64,000 nucleotides of DNA from Larus michahellis (lineage: Eukaryota > Chordata > Aves > Charadriiformes > Laridae), in contig NC_133906.1 of the NCBI RefSeq assembly GCF_964199755.1, positions 17,829,378 through 17,893,377 of the forward strand. Reading direction: 5' to 3'. The first letter of the stretch is position 1. Every line of letters starts with the position of its first letter. Positions 20,354-35,300 of the stretch are shown piece after piece. The notes below the pieces were generated by a model. The model saw only the letters and a list, made by a program, of their open reading frames with translations, was not told the DNA's origin and did no database searches. The position numbers were made by a program, and so were the translations under genes.

Positions 20354-23300
20354 TCACTCCGCTTTTTTGATAAAAATCTGCAAGGAGAGAGGGCTGGGAT
20401 CAGAGAGAAGCCGTGGGGGGGGTGGCGGCGGGGAGCCCCGGGCTCGGGTGACAAAGCCTGGCTTACCTCGCTCAGGATGATCCACACCGGGGAGTCGGTC
20501 TGGATGGACAGCCTGATGGCCTCCAGCGGCCCAAAGGATGGGTCCACCTCACCCTCCGCGACGCCCTTGGAGAAGGAGCCTGGCGGGGAGAGCACAAGGG
20601 TGACGTGGGGACGGTCCCCTGGCAGCCAGCCCCCACTGAGGGGACCGGGAGCAGCCATGGCAGCCCCTGTGCGCGGCACCCCGACACCAGAGACATGGGC
20701 TGAAAGCCAGCAGCGTGGAGGGCAATACAGTGCAAAATGCTACACTGAGGGGCACAAAACATCAGCTACGCAGAACGAAACGGGGAGTATTTGGCTAAAT
20801 ATCACTGCTGTGCGAAAGGGGAGCAGAGCGGACTGATGGCAGCACTGTCCTGTAAGAGATAAGGGTCGGTTCAGGATCCACGCCATGGAGGCAAGTCTTA
20901 TATCTATAGTTTTGGAAAAGTTGCAGCCTGTTGCTGTGTTCCATTTTCAGGTGTGATTTTTTTTTTTTTAATTTTTTTTTTTTTAAATGCCACTGGGAGA
21001 AACCAGACAGCATGCAGAGGAATGCTAAAGAGGCAAAAAGCTATGCATGCCAGGGAATTTTTCTTTTATTTGTCTACTTAAAAAAACCCCAAAGAAGTCG
21101 TCTTAGCAGGGACACCAGGGCTTTACCACACACCACTGGGTCCCCATAGGCTGCAGTCCCTCGTTCTTGTCCAAGGGCAGGACAAAGCACTAAAACAAAG
21201 TCAGGTGGCAGGAGATAAAGTCCAAGCTCCAAGTGGTGCGAGTACTGAGACAGGCTGAGATCACGAAATTGCCCGCGGTGGAAGTTTTTACCACCAGGTT
21301 AGGCAAATGGATAATCCGAATAATTTGGTCCCAGCTCTGAGCAGAGACAGGCAGAAACACAGGACTGGAAACTACCTGAAGAGGACACCTAGTCTAAGAG
21401 GGGAGGGAGGGCAGTGGAAGAGAGGAGACAGTGACAATTAAATCCAATTCCAACCTGGCTCCTGGCAAGCAGAAATTACTCGTTGCCAAGTAAACAGCAC
21501 TAAGGGTCTCGATTCACTTGAGGGTGAGGCTATGGGCTGTATTATCAAACGCAAGGGGCAGTTTACGACCCCGCACCCTGCTGTACCTATCTGTATGTAG
21601 CCATCTGGCGTCCTGCGGTATTTGACGGCTGTGCCTCTTCCCTCCTGCAAGGCTTCCTTATCCGACTGCAGGCTCTGTGGGAAGGAGAGGAGCTCTGCAC
21701 AAGGCCAGTGGTAAGAGCCACCCAAAAGCCCCAGGCAACAGCAGCAGCCCCAGCGCTACCCTTGCCAGCAGCCCTTGGCATCTTTCCCCCTGCCTGGCAC
21801 CCCGAGCCTCAAGCCCCAAACCAGGAGGACATCTGCTGCCCTCATGCTGCTCCTTCCACTGCACTACCCTGGCTCTGTCCCCTCCATTTGAGCATCCCCT
21901 CTGCAGCCATGGATGGCTCCCATAGCAACTGCTCAGCACAGCATCCCTGCTCCCAAGGTGGTACCACACCAGGCGTGACTCCCTGGTTCCCAGCCACCAC
22001 CTCTCAAAGGCAATGCCTCTTGTAAAGCTTTTCCTGAGGCTTTAAGCAGCTCCCTTTTCTCAAACCTCTTTCGCTTCCCACTCCACCCCCATCTCAATTC
22101 TCAATAAAACACTTACGTCAAACGGCAAAACCTCCACAGTCGTATTGAAGAGTTTGTCTTCTGGGTGCTCAATGTTCCCGCTGCGGAAGAAGAACCTGCG
22201 ACAAAGACCAAAGCCATAGAAACCCACATTGAGTGAAGGGGGACATGACGGCTTTCACCCCAGCTGAACTATCAAACAGCTCAACCTCACATGCACCTTC
22301 CCAAAAAGCCCACAGGCACATGGTTTGTAACAAGACCACCTGTGCCAGATTAGCAAACAGTAGATTGCTCACAGCTGTGGGAAAGCAAAGGGCTCCAGCA
22401 GACATGGCCCCACCAAAAAAGGGTCAAATTATCCTGCCCTTGGAAGAGCACTGCTCCCTCTCCTTGGGAGCAGAAGACGTGCAAGAAATTCAACATGAGG
22501 CAGAATAGTGAAAGGAAAGTGTCTCCTCACGTTCCAGGCTGTCCTCATGTCCCCTGTCACCAAAACCCCCAGGCACTTGCCTTTCAATGCGGAGCGGCTT
22601 GAAGAACCTGAATCTGATGAAGTCTCCGGCTGTGGGAGTGAAGGCCCAGAAGAAGTCCTCCCGCAGGTAAGCCTTCTCCAAGGTGAAGTGCTGGTAGGTT
22701 TTCAGGCTGGTGCTCACCTCTGCAGGGGGGTTGACATGCTCTTTCCGCAGGGCCTGCTTGCCAAAGTCCTTGTCCTTGGTGGGGGCAAAGCAAAAGGGCA
22801 GAAAAGGGTCACGAGCTGCTCTTGCCCATAAGGAACAAGAGTCACAGCAACAAGGCACCCCAAACTAAAAGCTCTCGATTTGCACCGTGCAGAAGGATGA
22901 GCGATGGAAGTCATCTGGGGAAGGTACCAGGGGAGTGTGTATCCCAGGAGGACACAACGTCAGGAGAGGCAGCACAAAGAAGCACCACTGCTCTGCACCG
23001 TGATCTGGCACCAAAGAGCCCCTCATTGCCCAAGCATCCTCGAACCCCTGTCCCTACCCCAGGAGCGCTGCAAACAGTCCTCACACCCGAGGAGAAGGTG
23101 GCTGGGAGGCTGACAATAGCATAAAATGGATTACATGGCCTGATGGGCACTGCACTGTGGTACAAACTGGATTACACCATCCTTCACCTGGGGACTGGAC
23201 AGACACAGGACTGAGGACAACCCAGGGATGCGTGTCTACAGGACCTGCACGTATAGCTGTGGGAAGCTTGGTTTTGTTGATGTTTAAACACACACAAACA

Positions 23301-26300
23301 ATTCAAGCTCTTACACAGCAAGCTCAAGTTTGCGTAACAGCAAATCCCAGGAACAAGGAGCGGGGTGGGAAGGAAGTCAGAGCAACCCAGGAGTCATCTC
23401 TCCAGGGTTTTTCACTAGATGCTTTGAAATCACTTGACCGGACCATGGTTCGACACTCAGGATGGGTGGCCTGGACCAGTACCAAGGCTTAAAAGCTTGC
23501 AGCGACTCTTGGTACATGTCACTGCCATGCTGACAAGCAAGAGCTACAGGAGCTCACTGTAATTCAGAATAAAACACAACTACTGCACAGAAATCCAGCC
23601 GCCACCATCCCAGCAGTTGCTGTCACTGATGTCCCCACCCCAAAAGCAGCCAGTTCCCGTGTGCCTGGAGGCCGGGCCTGGCAGAAAGGGCATCTGCAGC
23701 TTGAAGAGGCAGCTGGTACTTACCTTCAGCTTCTGTATCTTCCCAGCCAAGGAGGAGTGGGTTCCCACGTGCTGGAAGAGCGAGGGCTTGAAGCGGATCC
23801 TCAGGTTTGCCTTCTGCCTGTCGCAGTGTTTCTGAAATGAGACAACCCCACAGAGCCCCATGGTTAAACCATGCGGGAGGAACGGACAAGGGCATGACCA
23901 AACCCCAGGGAAAGAGGAGTGATAAACAGCCCTCACCCTCCATCTCTGCGCCTTTGTTGGTAAGAGGGCTTTTAACGGCACTTTGGGGCACCTTGACCAT
24001 GACTGTCGTCCGGTCACCCACCGGGCTCTGCAGGGCAGCCAGAGTGCCCCGGTTTAAGTGCCAAATGTCTCCTTGCCAAGCATAGCTTAGCAAACGCTGA
24101 GCTAATCTCTGGGTGCTGTCAGGTAGGGACAGCCAGAGAATGTAGTTTCTTTCATCCTTGGCTTATCAGTAAAGCCTTTTTCCTACAACTCGGAGCTTGG
24201 GATCACGGATGTCTGAAGGTACAGCAAGCCCTGGGATGGTTCAGAGCCCAAAAGAACAGGTAGCAAGTGCAGGATCTATTCAGACAGGCAGCGTTTTCAG
24301 TTTGTTGGCAGGCGTTGTTGGACAGATGTACGGCACGTGCCATTGTCTGAGCTGTCTGGCTGTTTCATGCCTGTCCCACCTCATAAATAAACTTGGAGAT
24401 GCAACTCTGATCCAACTCCGATTTTCCACGGGGTGGAGGGAGAGAGACAATGGAGAAGGAATAAAGGACAAAGGGGAAAAACACTGAGAGCATGAAGACG
24501 AGAACTCACGTTTTAAAAATAGTTCATTTCTCTCAGTTTGGGGGAGCTGGACGAAAATACAGGGTTAAAAACCGGAGGGAAAGGATATTTGTTTTCCGAA
24601 TTTTGCTTTTTCCAAGAAAAGAAACACACGCGCAGCCCAACCACCATCTGCTCTCGCAACCTCCCACCCAAGAGCAACCCCGGCAGAAATCCCGCTGCCG
24701 GCCGCTGTGTCAGCGGCTGCCTGGCACCAGGCAGGGCGCAGCGGGGAAAGCCAGCCACACCGAGCCCCCGCCATGGGCTACCCGCATGGGCCACTGCGCC
24801 GGGAGCTGGGAAATTCCAGGCATGACGCCTGCGAGCTGCAGAGGAGATAATCCCCTAATCCAGCTCACATTACATTAGAAAATTAAAACAAGCCATGCTA
24901 ATGGGAGAGACCCTGCTCATTGTCAGCAACCCCAGACACAACCCCATCAGGTCTGATCTCACTCCTGATGGGGAAAGGAGGAGGAACGGGAACGGAGGGC
25001 ATCTCCGGATTTCCCCCTCTCTCTCCCTTTTTCCCCTTCTGCTAAAGAAGCATTTGCTGAAAGCAGCGTTGTCTCAGTCGAGCCAGGAGGGGGAATGGCT
25101 CAGTTGGTGGTAAGAAGGTCATCCTTTCACACAGCTTTACCCCAGGTAAATCTAAAATTAGCTAAAAAAGAAAGAGCAGAATATACCCAGAGCAGGCAAA
25201 AAGCACTTACCAAAAGCTCAGGTCAAACAAACTCTCAATCAAAAAGACAAATCCTCCCCGCTACCGATTTGATTCTGCACAGTGGGATTTACAAGGGAAA
25301 GCCATGTTTGAAAGGGCGCTGTGCAGAGTTAATCATGCAAACAGTGGGGGAAAGGAGCCAGAAATCCACACAGAAAGTAGGTTAATTTTTAAAAAGGCAA
25401 CACATTTAAGAGGTTTGCAGTTTCCCCTGGGAAAACCTTGGCTCCGCCAGGTAGGAGAAGACGAGCAAAGATGAGCTAAGGAGATGATCCTGCGCAGCAG
25501 GATCTGCACTTAATCAATGCTCAAGCTGAAGATTTTGAATGGGGGGGCCACAGACGGCAGCATCGTTCCCAGCTCCATCGCTGCATCCTGGCCTCACCCA
25601 TGGCAGTGAGGACCTTGGGGACTGACAGACAGCCCTGGGGACTGCTCTGCCACGCCTGAGCAGATGGTCTGAAGTGCCACGACATGATGGACACCACCTG
25701 AGACTGGTCCTGCTGCACACGAGGGGCTGGAGCTGCCTCTGCCAGGGATCAGGTCAAATTAAAACACATCCCTGCCCTAATTCTGCAGAGCCCTGAGGGT
25801 GTCCTGTCCCCCCAACGCATAAATACAGTATTTATCCCCGGAGTGACCACTTGCTCTAGCATTTGCCACTACAAAATAATTGTGGCTATGAGGTCCACCC
25901 TAAGCAACTGGCTTCAAGCGCTGCAGGGGGACTCCGCTGCTCATTCTCTGCCGGGGGAGGAGAGCGAACGAGTGTATGAGTAAATACAATATGTTCAGAG
26001 AGGAGACAGGAGAGGATCTGGTGGTGAGCTCATCTTACACGTACTGTCACACACAATCCTCCTCTGCCCTTCCCACTCGCTTTAGCCCCTCGCTGCTGCC
26101 GCCGCTGGGAGTTCAAACACAACCTCCACAGGGCAATGGGGGCTTCTGTGCTGCCAGTCTGCAAGGCCTCGTGCAGATATAGCTCCACAAATGAGATGGC
26201 AGCATGAAAACGGAGCCCATTTCACCTCTTTGCACCCTCCTAGAAACCTCGACAGGAGCTTTGCGTGCTCTGGCTTCATTTTGGCATGCTGTGTGCGACA

Positions 26301-29300
26301 GGCTTGCTCTCGGGTCATCTGGGGTGAGCTCTCTGGGCAGCCCGTATGTGTGCTCCAGGCGGGTACGGCACAGGAGACCAGAGCCAAAGGGTTATTCTGG
26401 GGTTATAGTTAGCGAGCAGGGAACGGCTTCAGGGAGAGAAGCACGCTGTAATGAAAAACAACACAGAAGAATGGGGAACAGCTACTCTCCTCAAGGACTG
26501 GAGGAAGAATACCCTGTTAGTGCTTAGATGCAGAAATAATGCCGCTTCTGACAGCTGCAGACTACAAAAGCCTGAACTCCCAGGTCTTTGCTTACACAAT
26601 GCGCATGGATGCCCCGCAGCACGCTCCACAGGAACGGCATGGCTCAGTGCAAAGTCAGTTAGCACCAGAGCTCACAGAAAACATCCTCTGGAGACACAGA
26701 CTGAGCATACATTTGCCCACGCACAAAACGTTCCCCTTCAATGGACGTTATTTACGTACTGCGTCTTTTTCGGGGTTGCAGACTTTCACCCAAAGGATGT
26801 GATCCAGCAGCCAGTCGATGGGTTTGTCCTTATAGAACATCAGGATGAACTCCACGATCAAGCTCAGATCCAGAGATTTGAACATTTTTCCTACAGCACA
26901 AAGAAAGGGAGGAGACAGAGCAGCTACGGTATGAAATGGTCAATAACCAGAGCTGGGTAGAAAAAAACGTGGGAGACTGGGCAGGGGAGGTTGGATGTAT
27001 CCATCTCTCTACGTAAAGGAAAGAGCATGCAGCTCTGTACTACGTACCAGTACTGCTGGCATTGCTAATACAGTTCCGGATTTAATATTTATCACAGAAT
27101 TAGAAGGCATTAGTGCCTCACAGGTCACGACAGCATCAAAAGGTCTAAAACTCTTCCATTCAGCAGGGAGAAATAAGGATGAAAAACATTCAGCCAGCTG
27201 CAGGACAGACCATTTCCTGCCCCGAAAACTGCAAGTTTTAAGCCAGTCAAACCAGTATCCAAAATAACAGATCAAGCTGCTACTGCAACCACGTACTGCT
27301 GTTCCCAAAATAGTTCTCTGCTGATGTAAACTTCCTTTTGCACACTGTTAGGCAACTCCTGATCCCATCCAGCCTAAAAGCTACTGGTCACATCTAAGCT
27401 GTTCGGCTGTCTGCTGGGCCACTGACTAGGTTTATTTTTATTAAAAGTGAGCATCAGCAGTACCAGCTGTGAGGATTTTTCTCCCCTGTGCAAACACAGG
27501 GGTCACTGCAAAAATAGGGAGGGATCTTTTCTCCCCTGTGCAAACACAAGGGTCACTGCAAAAATAGGGAGGGATCAAGTCCAAGTATTTTACTATCTCA
27601 TGGGGACAATTGGACCAAGGGCTTTCCAGCAGACACTTGTGCCCGTGTCTGCTGGGACTGGGGTGAGCAGGGGAGAGCGTTACCAATAAACCCCAGCTGA
27701 GAAAACTCCAGGATCATCCACTCCTCAGAAGGCTGCTGCAAGGCAAAGTTCTTCATCGTGCTGAGATAGTTTGGTTTGGCCACAATATCATCCTCCAGCT
27801 GCAAGAGGAAAGGACACTCAGTGCCAATGACCCATCCGGGCTCCAGTAAGAGCCCCTCTGTGCACAGCAATCACGCCATATACCGGAGAAAGCTTTGGCA
27901 CAGACCTAGTTTATTTTGGAAGACGCTCCAAGCAGATTTTTCTCACCCAATCTAACAGGTAAACGAAACAAGGATTCCTGCCCTCCCTAGAGGGGAAGGT
28001 CTCCAAGTCTAAAGCATCTTAGAAACCTAGCTTTTGAACCCATCTGGTTAAAACCCGCTCCCACTCTGCCACATCACACAACCGGACACGCTCTCAGCCG
28101 GACACAATCCGCCATGAACTCGCAGGTACACCCAGCTCCCCTTGCCCCCAGCACCAAACTCACCTGCACATAATATATGCCTTTGGACTGGGCGTACATC
28201 ATTAAAAAGCAGTAGTCGAGGTTCTGCTTCGTCCTCCACCTGCAAGAGACAAACACGGTGGGAGCGCTGGTCTCTCCCAGGATGCCAGGCTGGGAAGGTG
28301 ACACAGCTCTTGGAGGAAGGGATGGCATACGGCCTCTTAACCGGTCAGCTAAGATTTACTGGAAAACTCATGGACTTCTGAAATGAACATCACCTGGGTT
28401 AAAATGACCCCTCGACTGGTGATGGAAACACCGCAGCACAGGGCAAGCCCTGCAAAGCTGGCGCCAGTTCACACACCCCCCACCCATGGCCTTCCAGCTC
28501 TTGCATAAAGCGAGTTTAAGGGCTTTGTCTGGTCCTGCAGAAGAGCTTTCCCAGCTGGAGGCGGGGGGGAGATGCTGCAGTTCCTTAATTCAGGGCTTGC
28601 TTGTTTTTAAGCTTATTGATTCTTACCTGACTCTTTCCTTGGGGTCCCCAAAGGATTCCCGCAGGTGAGAGAAATCAGGATAGAAATGCGGAGATGGGGA
28701 AATTACCTCCAGGAGACCTGAGTGTATTTCCTTTGGGAATCTGAGGGAGAAAAGCAGCAGTAAACAAATACTTCCATGTCTGACACACCATTTCATAGAC
28801 CAAATCGCTGGGTAAACACTGAGCTGCAGAACACACAAAAAAATACAGCCTCTAAGATAAAACCTCCCCAGCAGCTAGTGCACTTCCAAGCCTCACCAAA
28901 GGACATCAGCGGGGACTGTCAGAGAGTTTTAAAGCCACTGTCTCCCTCCCACAGTCTCTAATAGCCCCACGTTCATGTTCTCCCCCCCTCCAGCATCCCT
29001 CCTCCCTCCCATGCACACAGGTCAGCTTTAAAGACCAGCCGCAAGCACCATGTACCCTCTACAGGATTAAACGGACCCGCAGACTGGTGCACCAAAGAAA
29101 GGACTTGCTGGCATTACCGGCATGTAAAGATTTTCCAAATGCATCAGTAATTAAAAGCCATTTTGCAGAGATTATGTTATGCATTTCTGCTAAGTTACTT
29201 AAAACGCTGCTGTGCTGTAGTTAGGACAGTCAGTGCGAATTCTACCTAGTTCCCTTACACTGATAAAACCAGCACCTATTTTTCCTACATTGTGGTTCAG

Positions 29301-32300
29301 AACCCTTTAAAGAGTCAAACTCAAACAGAAAAAAATGCCACCCATTTGAAAAATATGTACCTACAACAGCCTTGCAAGCAATACCCAGAGATTACTGTAA
29401 CTGTGAGAGATAAGCGGGAAAACCAGTTATTTTTATACTGCCTTTTTGAGAACATTTGGTGCAAGGCTGATTTCCTTTCTTTGTGCGGAGCCCGGAGGAC
29501 AGGAGATGGGGCAGAGGGAGACAAAGCAGCGAGATTGCCAAAAACTTCTCACTTATTTTTCCCTTTCTTATTCCCTCCTTGGGACTGGCAAGATTTTCGG
29601 CTAACATTTTCAAACCTTCCCTTCCTGGGGCAGCAGTGGAACAGAAGCCTCTCACTGAGCTGACAAAACCTGCACCGAAGCAGCAATGGCTTTCTCCCTG
29701 CTGCGACAGGAGCCCAGCCTGCCCTGGCCCCACACCGCCTCAGTTCAGTTTGGAAGAAAAATAATTTCAGTGACTCAGGGAGGGGCAGGAGGCACCGGCG
29801 AGGGGGACGGCGAGAAATCAGATCATTAAGTCAATTAAAGTTTCGGGCCTTCTACGCAGAAGCAGTCTCTGCAGCAGCGCCCAGTAATTTCATCAGGATC
29901 CATCGGACAATCAGTCCATTATCTCCCGATAAGTGCGTCCTCCTGCCAGCCGGCAGAAGGAGGGGAGCTCTGCCAGCTCCTGCACAGCAAGATGGAGGGC
30001 TCTGTTTCAGCTCTTCTGCAAGTGCCCGGGAACACAAGCCTCCCCGCACGCGTCCCAGCCCCTCTCCCACCATTGGCTCGGGGACGCGGGGCGCCCGGAG
30101 GATGTGCTGCCCTTTTGCGGCTCCTTCTTATGGCGACTGCGATCCTTTGGAAACAAGCAATCACAGGAGCTGGACGCGAGTCACAGCCTCTTCTCTCACC
30201 ACCCTTTTCTTTTGCCTCCGAGCTCTGATGCTGTTAACACCTGGACCGGCTCACGGTTAATAATCCGTCACCGGCTTCTGCCTAAACAGCCACAAACGAA
30301 GCCGCAAAAGCCACTAAGATGCCGGGACATAAATAGCAGCTAGCGTGAGAGACAAACGTAACTAGTGCCTAGAACAAGGGAAAAACAAACAGGCTGGAGC
30401 AGGAAGAAAAACGGATCACGGATTTTAAAGCAAAACAAGGCAGGAGCATTTGGGTGTGCTTACCACACTGCCCAGTTGCTCTGACTCTGCAGAGCAGGTA
30501 GAGGGCCGCACTAGACACAGAAACAATTGCCAGGATCACTGGAAATCTAAATAATCCATCTCCTCGCAATGCCACAGGACAGAAAGAGCAAAATGAAACG
30601 GCCTGCGTTAAATACTGCAAGCACAAAGCAGCCGAATGGAAGCTACATATGGGATGCATTTTAGAACAAGCAGAAAGTGGAAGCGGCAATAGCAAAGACA
30701 GCCCAGAGTTTAAGAACAGAAAAAAACCCAAACAACAAAAAAAATACAAAAGGGAAGCAGAAAATCTTGTATTTTCTCCTTAACAAAGCCACTCCCTGGC
30801 CTTGCTAAAGGCATAGACCGTACCGCCGCAGTGATCTGGAGGTGCTTACAAGTTTCTGATATTTTCTGCCACTCCGGCTGTGTACTGCGGATCCGTCTGA
30901 AACAAAAGATAAGCAGTGTTAGATCCTTCAGCCTCAGCCTCTGCCCCCCGGGGTTCAGAAATCACCGTCAATGCACCACGGGGTACTGTCAGCACCTCCG
31001 CGCCATCTTCATGTCTCCTTTTACCCAGCTTAACCACACTCCCCGCGCTGACGGACTCCTAGGAGCCCTCCTTTATGGCTAGCATTAACCAAAGGCATCA
31101 CACACACCAAAATCCACCCCAAAGGACTCAAGATGCTGCGCATCTGCCCCACGTGCTCTCCTGGCACTTCTGCCCCTGCCAGCACCAAGTGTTTGCACCA
31201 AGTGTTAACTTGGGGGCTCTTTATTTTTTTTTTTTCTCTCTACACGCTGGCTTTCATCCAAGCGAATACTCTCGGCAGAAAAGGATCTCTACCCCTTTTG
31301 TGAAGGAGAGGGGTCTATTTATGAGCGTGCGTTTTTCATTTCAGGTTCATGTGAACGCTTTTCTTCCTAAACCAACAGTTTGCTCCCAGAATCAACCTGG
31401 CAACCTGGCGCAGTTGGGAGGCAAAGGCCAGCAGCGCCGCACGCCGCTCGCTCTCTGCAGGCGAGAGAAGTGCAAACACAGGGACGGGCACCGGACAGAA
31501 ACCATCTGCACAGCGACCAGGAAAACAAAATCCAAGAACAAAGGGCAGGAGACCCAGGAGCAAAAACTGTGCCTGTTTCCTGGTGGCGGCATTGTTTTGG
31601 GAGGTTGTAGGGATCACGGGACCGCGTGTCCCGGGCGGATCTGCAGACGCAGCACTGCAGAAGCCGGGACCGGCTGTTGCTGCGCTTGGCGCCGGGCGGA
31701 GGTGAGAAGTGAAACGCCGGGGATGTATGTCACGAGCTGAGGCCAGCGCTTCCAAGCTGGGGAGGTGACAAGGGAGGGTTTTCTCAAGAGGAAAATGGTC
31801 CCTTTCCTAAAAAGGGCTCAGGCTCCCAGCGTTGGACTGATTCTACCCCGGTGCTGCCAAGAAAACAGCAACGGGAAAAACAAAGGCAGGAAAGATGCTC
31901 CTGGCTTTGGGAGCAAATGCAGAGCTCTGCTCCAAGCACCCGGCTGCCACTGAAATGGCAGCTTGGTGACAGCCCAGACGGCCAGCTCGTCCCAGGACTC
32001 CCCTCTGCCAGCCGAGGAGCCCCCAGCTCTCCCAGGCAGCCCGGCCACCGTGGATGACACCCGTGGTTGTTAGCGGTAGCACTCGGAAATGAGAAATCCC
32101 CATCCCCAAAAGGCCATTCAGTTGCTCCTGAGCTGTCCTGAGTCTCCAAATGACCCAGTGTCCGCTCCTGGTTCATAGGACCTCTTCGCTATTTACTCTC
32201 TATCCCGTGTCTGAAGGGTCCGAACGAGCAATGCCAAGTGCAGGTACGTTGGGAAACACTTTGGGAAGAGGCAGTGCAGGCACAGCGGTGGTTGGCACTC

Positions 32301-35300
32301 GCGTGGGAGAAGGATGTTGTGCAGCTACAAAGACAAGCTTGGCAAGAGTGGACAGTGACGGCGGTGGTGATCTACAACTACCATTGCTGTTACTGGGCTA
32401 CAGCACGTGTGCTCCTGCACTTGACGGTATCACAATTAATTTCTCTGTTGTTCACGTCCATCATCACAGGTACGCATGGAAAGCCAGGTGCTGTTATCAC
32501 AGCGCGCGCCCTATTTTCAAAGTCAACTTAAAAAAAAATAAATTACTGCAGTCCTAAACAGAAGATATTTTTGATAAAGTTACTTAAAACCTCTCATGCT
32601 TTAACTCACTCCCTGAGAAAACAGCCACCAAACCTGTCCTGGCTCAAAGGGAAACAACAGCCAGGACCGAACCTTGTCCCGGGCACTTTGGGCTGCACCC
32701 ATCTGTGCACACCTTCTCCTTGTACGAAATACCAGCCAGAGACCCAGAAGCCAAATGCTACTCAAAATGTCAAGTTATGGGTAAACAGGCAGCAAACCCA
32801 GACATTCATCTTTGTTCTGCTCCCAGTAACATGCCACTGAGGTTTATCTTTCTCAACGGATTTCTGGAAATTAAGACAAATGCACTTCAAGCTCAAGAAA
32901 ATAATCCTGAGGGGAAAGCCATGGAGAAAAATAACCATCTAAACCCATAGATAAAAGCAGCTCTTGCGGATTAATGTATCAAGGCTTTTTAGCCCCTGGA
33001 TTCAGCAACTGATTCTGGGCTCCAGGCACCAGTATGAAGAGGCATCATGTTAGTCTCAGCCCCAAATCAGCAGGCTCTTGGGTGTGGAGAGGGGATTAGA
33101 GCCGTCTTTGCAGGTATGCGGAGAAATGAAGCTGCTTCAGGAGCAGGTCTGAGAGCTCTCCCAGATGTGGCCATGGGACTGCTCTGGCACATTTTGGGAA
33201 CAACCACTCAAGCACCCTGCAAGAGCCACAAAGATTATCGCACGTGCTGCGCTGGCAGCTACTAATGTTTGCCTGCTCGCACCCTGACCCTCTCTGGCCC
33301 AATCGATGTTTCATTTTGGGCAGGATGCACCTAATGATCCTGCTCGGATGGCAGCCCAAGGCTGGGCTTATCCGTCCCGGCAAACAGCAGAGCTGGCCTC
33401 CAGGTGGGCAGCCGTCCTGTTCGGCACTGTTTGGCAGACAGCGGGGCCAGGAAAACGGGATAAACAGGAAAAGCTCTGTCTTACCTCGGCGATGAGGACA
33501 ACGATGACGGAGTCCTCCTTCTCCTGCTGAGTTAGCTCTGAGATGAGGGAGTTGAGGGTGTCGGTGAGGTAGGAATGCACCTCCCGCTTCACGCTGGGGA
33601 TTCCCATCACAACGGACACTGCCCAGGGCCAAGGAGAGATTTTAGAGAGGGGGGTGTACCGGGACAAGACACTTCACTCTGCTCCCATGATCGTCTCATG
33701 GTTCACCTGCTCGGTGCCACGCTCCGTGATTAAAAACCAGCAGTGATCAGCAGGTTGGTGGGTTCCTGGGCTACCTAGGGCTCCCATACTCTTGTCCCCC
33801 AGCCCAGTACCGACCAGCGGCACCCCAGTGCGCCAGGCTGGCAGGGTACCCATGGCAGCCAGATAGACTCTTTCGTTTCTCCCCAAAAGACTGATGCCTA
33901 AGGAAACACCCAAACCCCCTCCTTCCCCTAGGGGCCTTTTCAGCCTGTCAACATCAACTTAAGACCACCTTTGTTCTCCAAACCCCTCCCATGGGCAGAA
34001 GCACCTCTGTTTAGGAGGGAGAAGTCAGGTCTCTGGTTTTGGGTTGGGCTTTTGGAGGAGGGGGGGAATCATCTAGTACCCAAAGTGCTACACCAGATAG
34101 GATTTGTCTCCTAAGACTGGTTTGAGTCTCCGTGAAGCACCGTGCAAACTGTGCTTTCATCTGACCACCTTCCAGGCAAAGTTTAGAGCACTCTGGAGAT
34201 GGAAAGCAGCAAAAAACGTCTGGTAGAAGCATCAAGAACATTTTAGTGCCAATGAAGAGCACAGACAGCACTCCCCCATAGACTCGCAGACGTGACATGG
34301 CTTACCCACCCCACGTGCCACGAGACCAAGAAGCTTGCATGATGCATGCAGCCGTTCCTCCAGTCCTGCTCGTCTCCGTACCACAGCCAGGCCCGGAGGA
34401 AAGGGGAGGGACAGGCACCAAGGTGAGGAAGAGCACCAGAAGCAGCACTAATTCCCATTTACCTCCAGTGCGCCCCTGTCCCACATGCACGGCTGGCTGC
34501 AGACTGTTCTCCTTTGACAGCAAATGTGGCAAATGATGGAAGATGGTGGGAAGGTGCAGCACATTCTTGTTGGTGATATTCCACAGTTTTAACTTGGTTT
34601 CGTCTTAAAAAGGAAAAGGGAATCAATTGCAAGGCATGGCAGGTAGGAAGAGACTGCAAGGCGAAAAGCCTTTTTAGAGCAGCCCGGCCACCCGAGACTA
34701 CTGCTGGGTTATAAAAAATCAGGCCAACCTTTAACATGCTACCACAAACCCAATTAAAGTTCAGCAGGAGCCATGAGGGCCTTAAAGAAGTCTCAAAATA
34801 TTTGGGAAGGAGTGGGAAGAATGAAGATCAAATGAAGGTCAAATCGGATCTTTCTGCAGAGATCCAATTTTCTTCAACAGAGCAACTTAAAAAAAAACAC
34901 CAACAAAACAAATAAATTGGCAAGAGGTGCTCAGCCAGCCTAACTCCTTCCTCCCCCCTCTCTTTGGATACCCATTTTCCATATGGATTCAATACAGCCA
35001 TAGGAAATGGCGTGTATGACTTGCAAGAAAAAAAACTCCGACTTGTAAGCAAGCAAATTGGCAAATATCCTCGGCAGAGGCAAATCTCAGTGTTTAATGA
35101 TGCATATGCACCTGTAATTAAACAGGAGTTTAAGAGTTCCCAAGTCCCTCTGAACTCCACACTTTTCTCGCGCCGGGGGAGAGAAGAGCACGTCCTGTCC
35201 GCAGCCCAGCACACACGCACACGCACACACACCTCTCTACCTCCTCATTAGCAACAGCTTCAAAACAGCCCGAGATCCTCAACTTCTCTGTTTATTCACC

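Noticed and set aside
20378..20466. The 89-bp last intron of MGAT4B as a mirtron (human MGAT4B hosts a mirtron, miR-1229)
   Set aside because: By eye the two halves of the intron do not pair. The 3' half is a C/T tract and the 5' half lacks a matching G-rich arm.
19919..20836. 305-codon + strand frame and matching long minus-strand frames
   Set aside because: They overlap the GC-rich MGAT4B 3' UTR and exons 14-15. Openness is explained by CpG-rich composition and by antisense of real exons.
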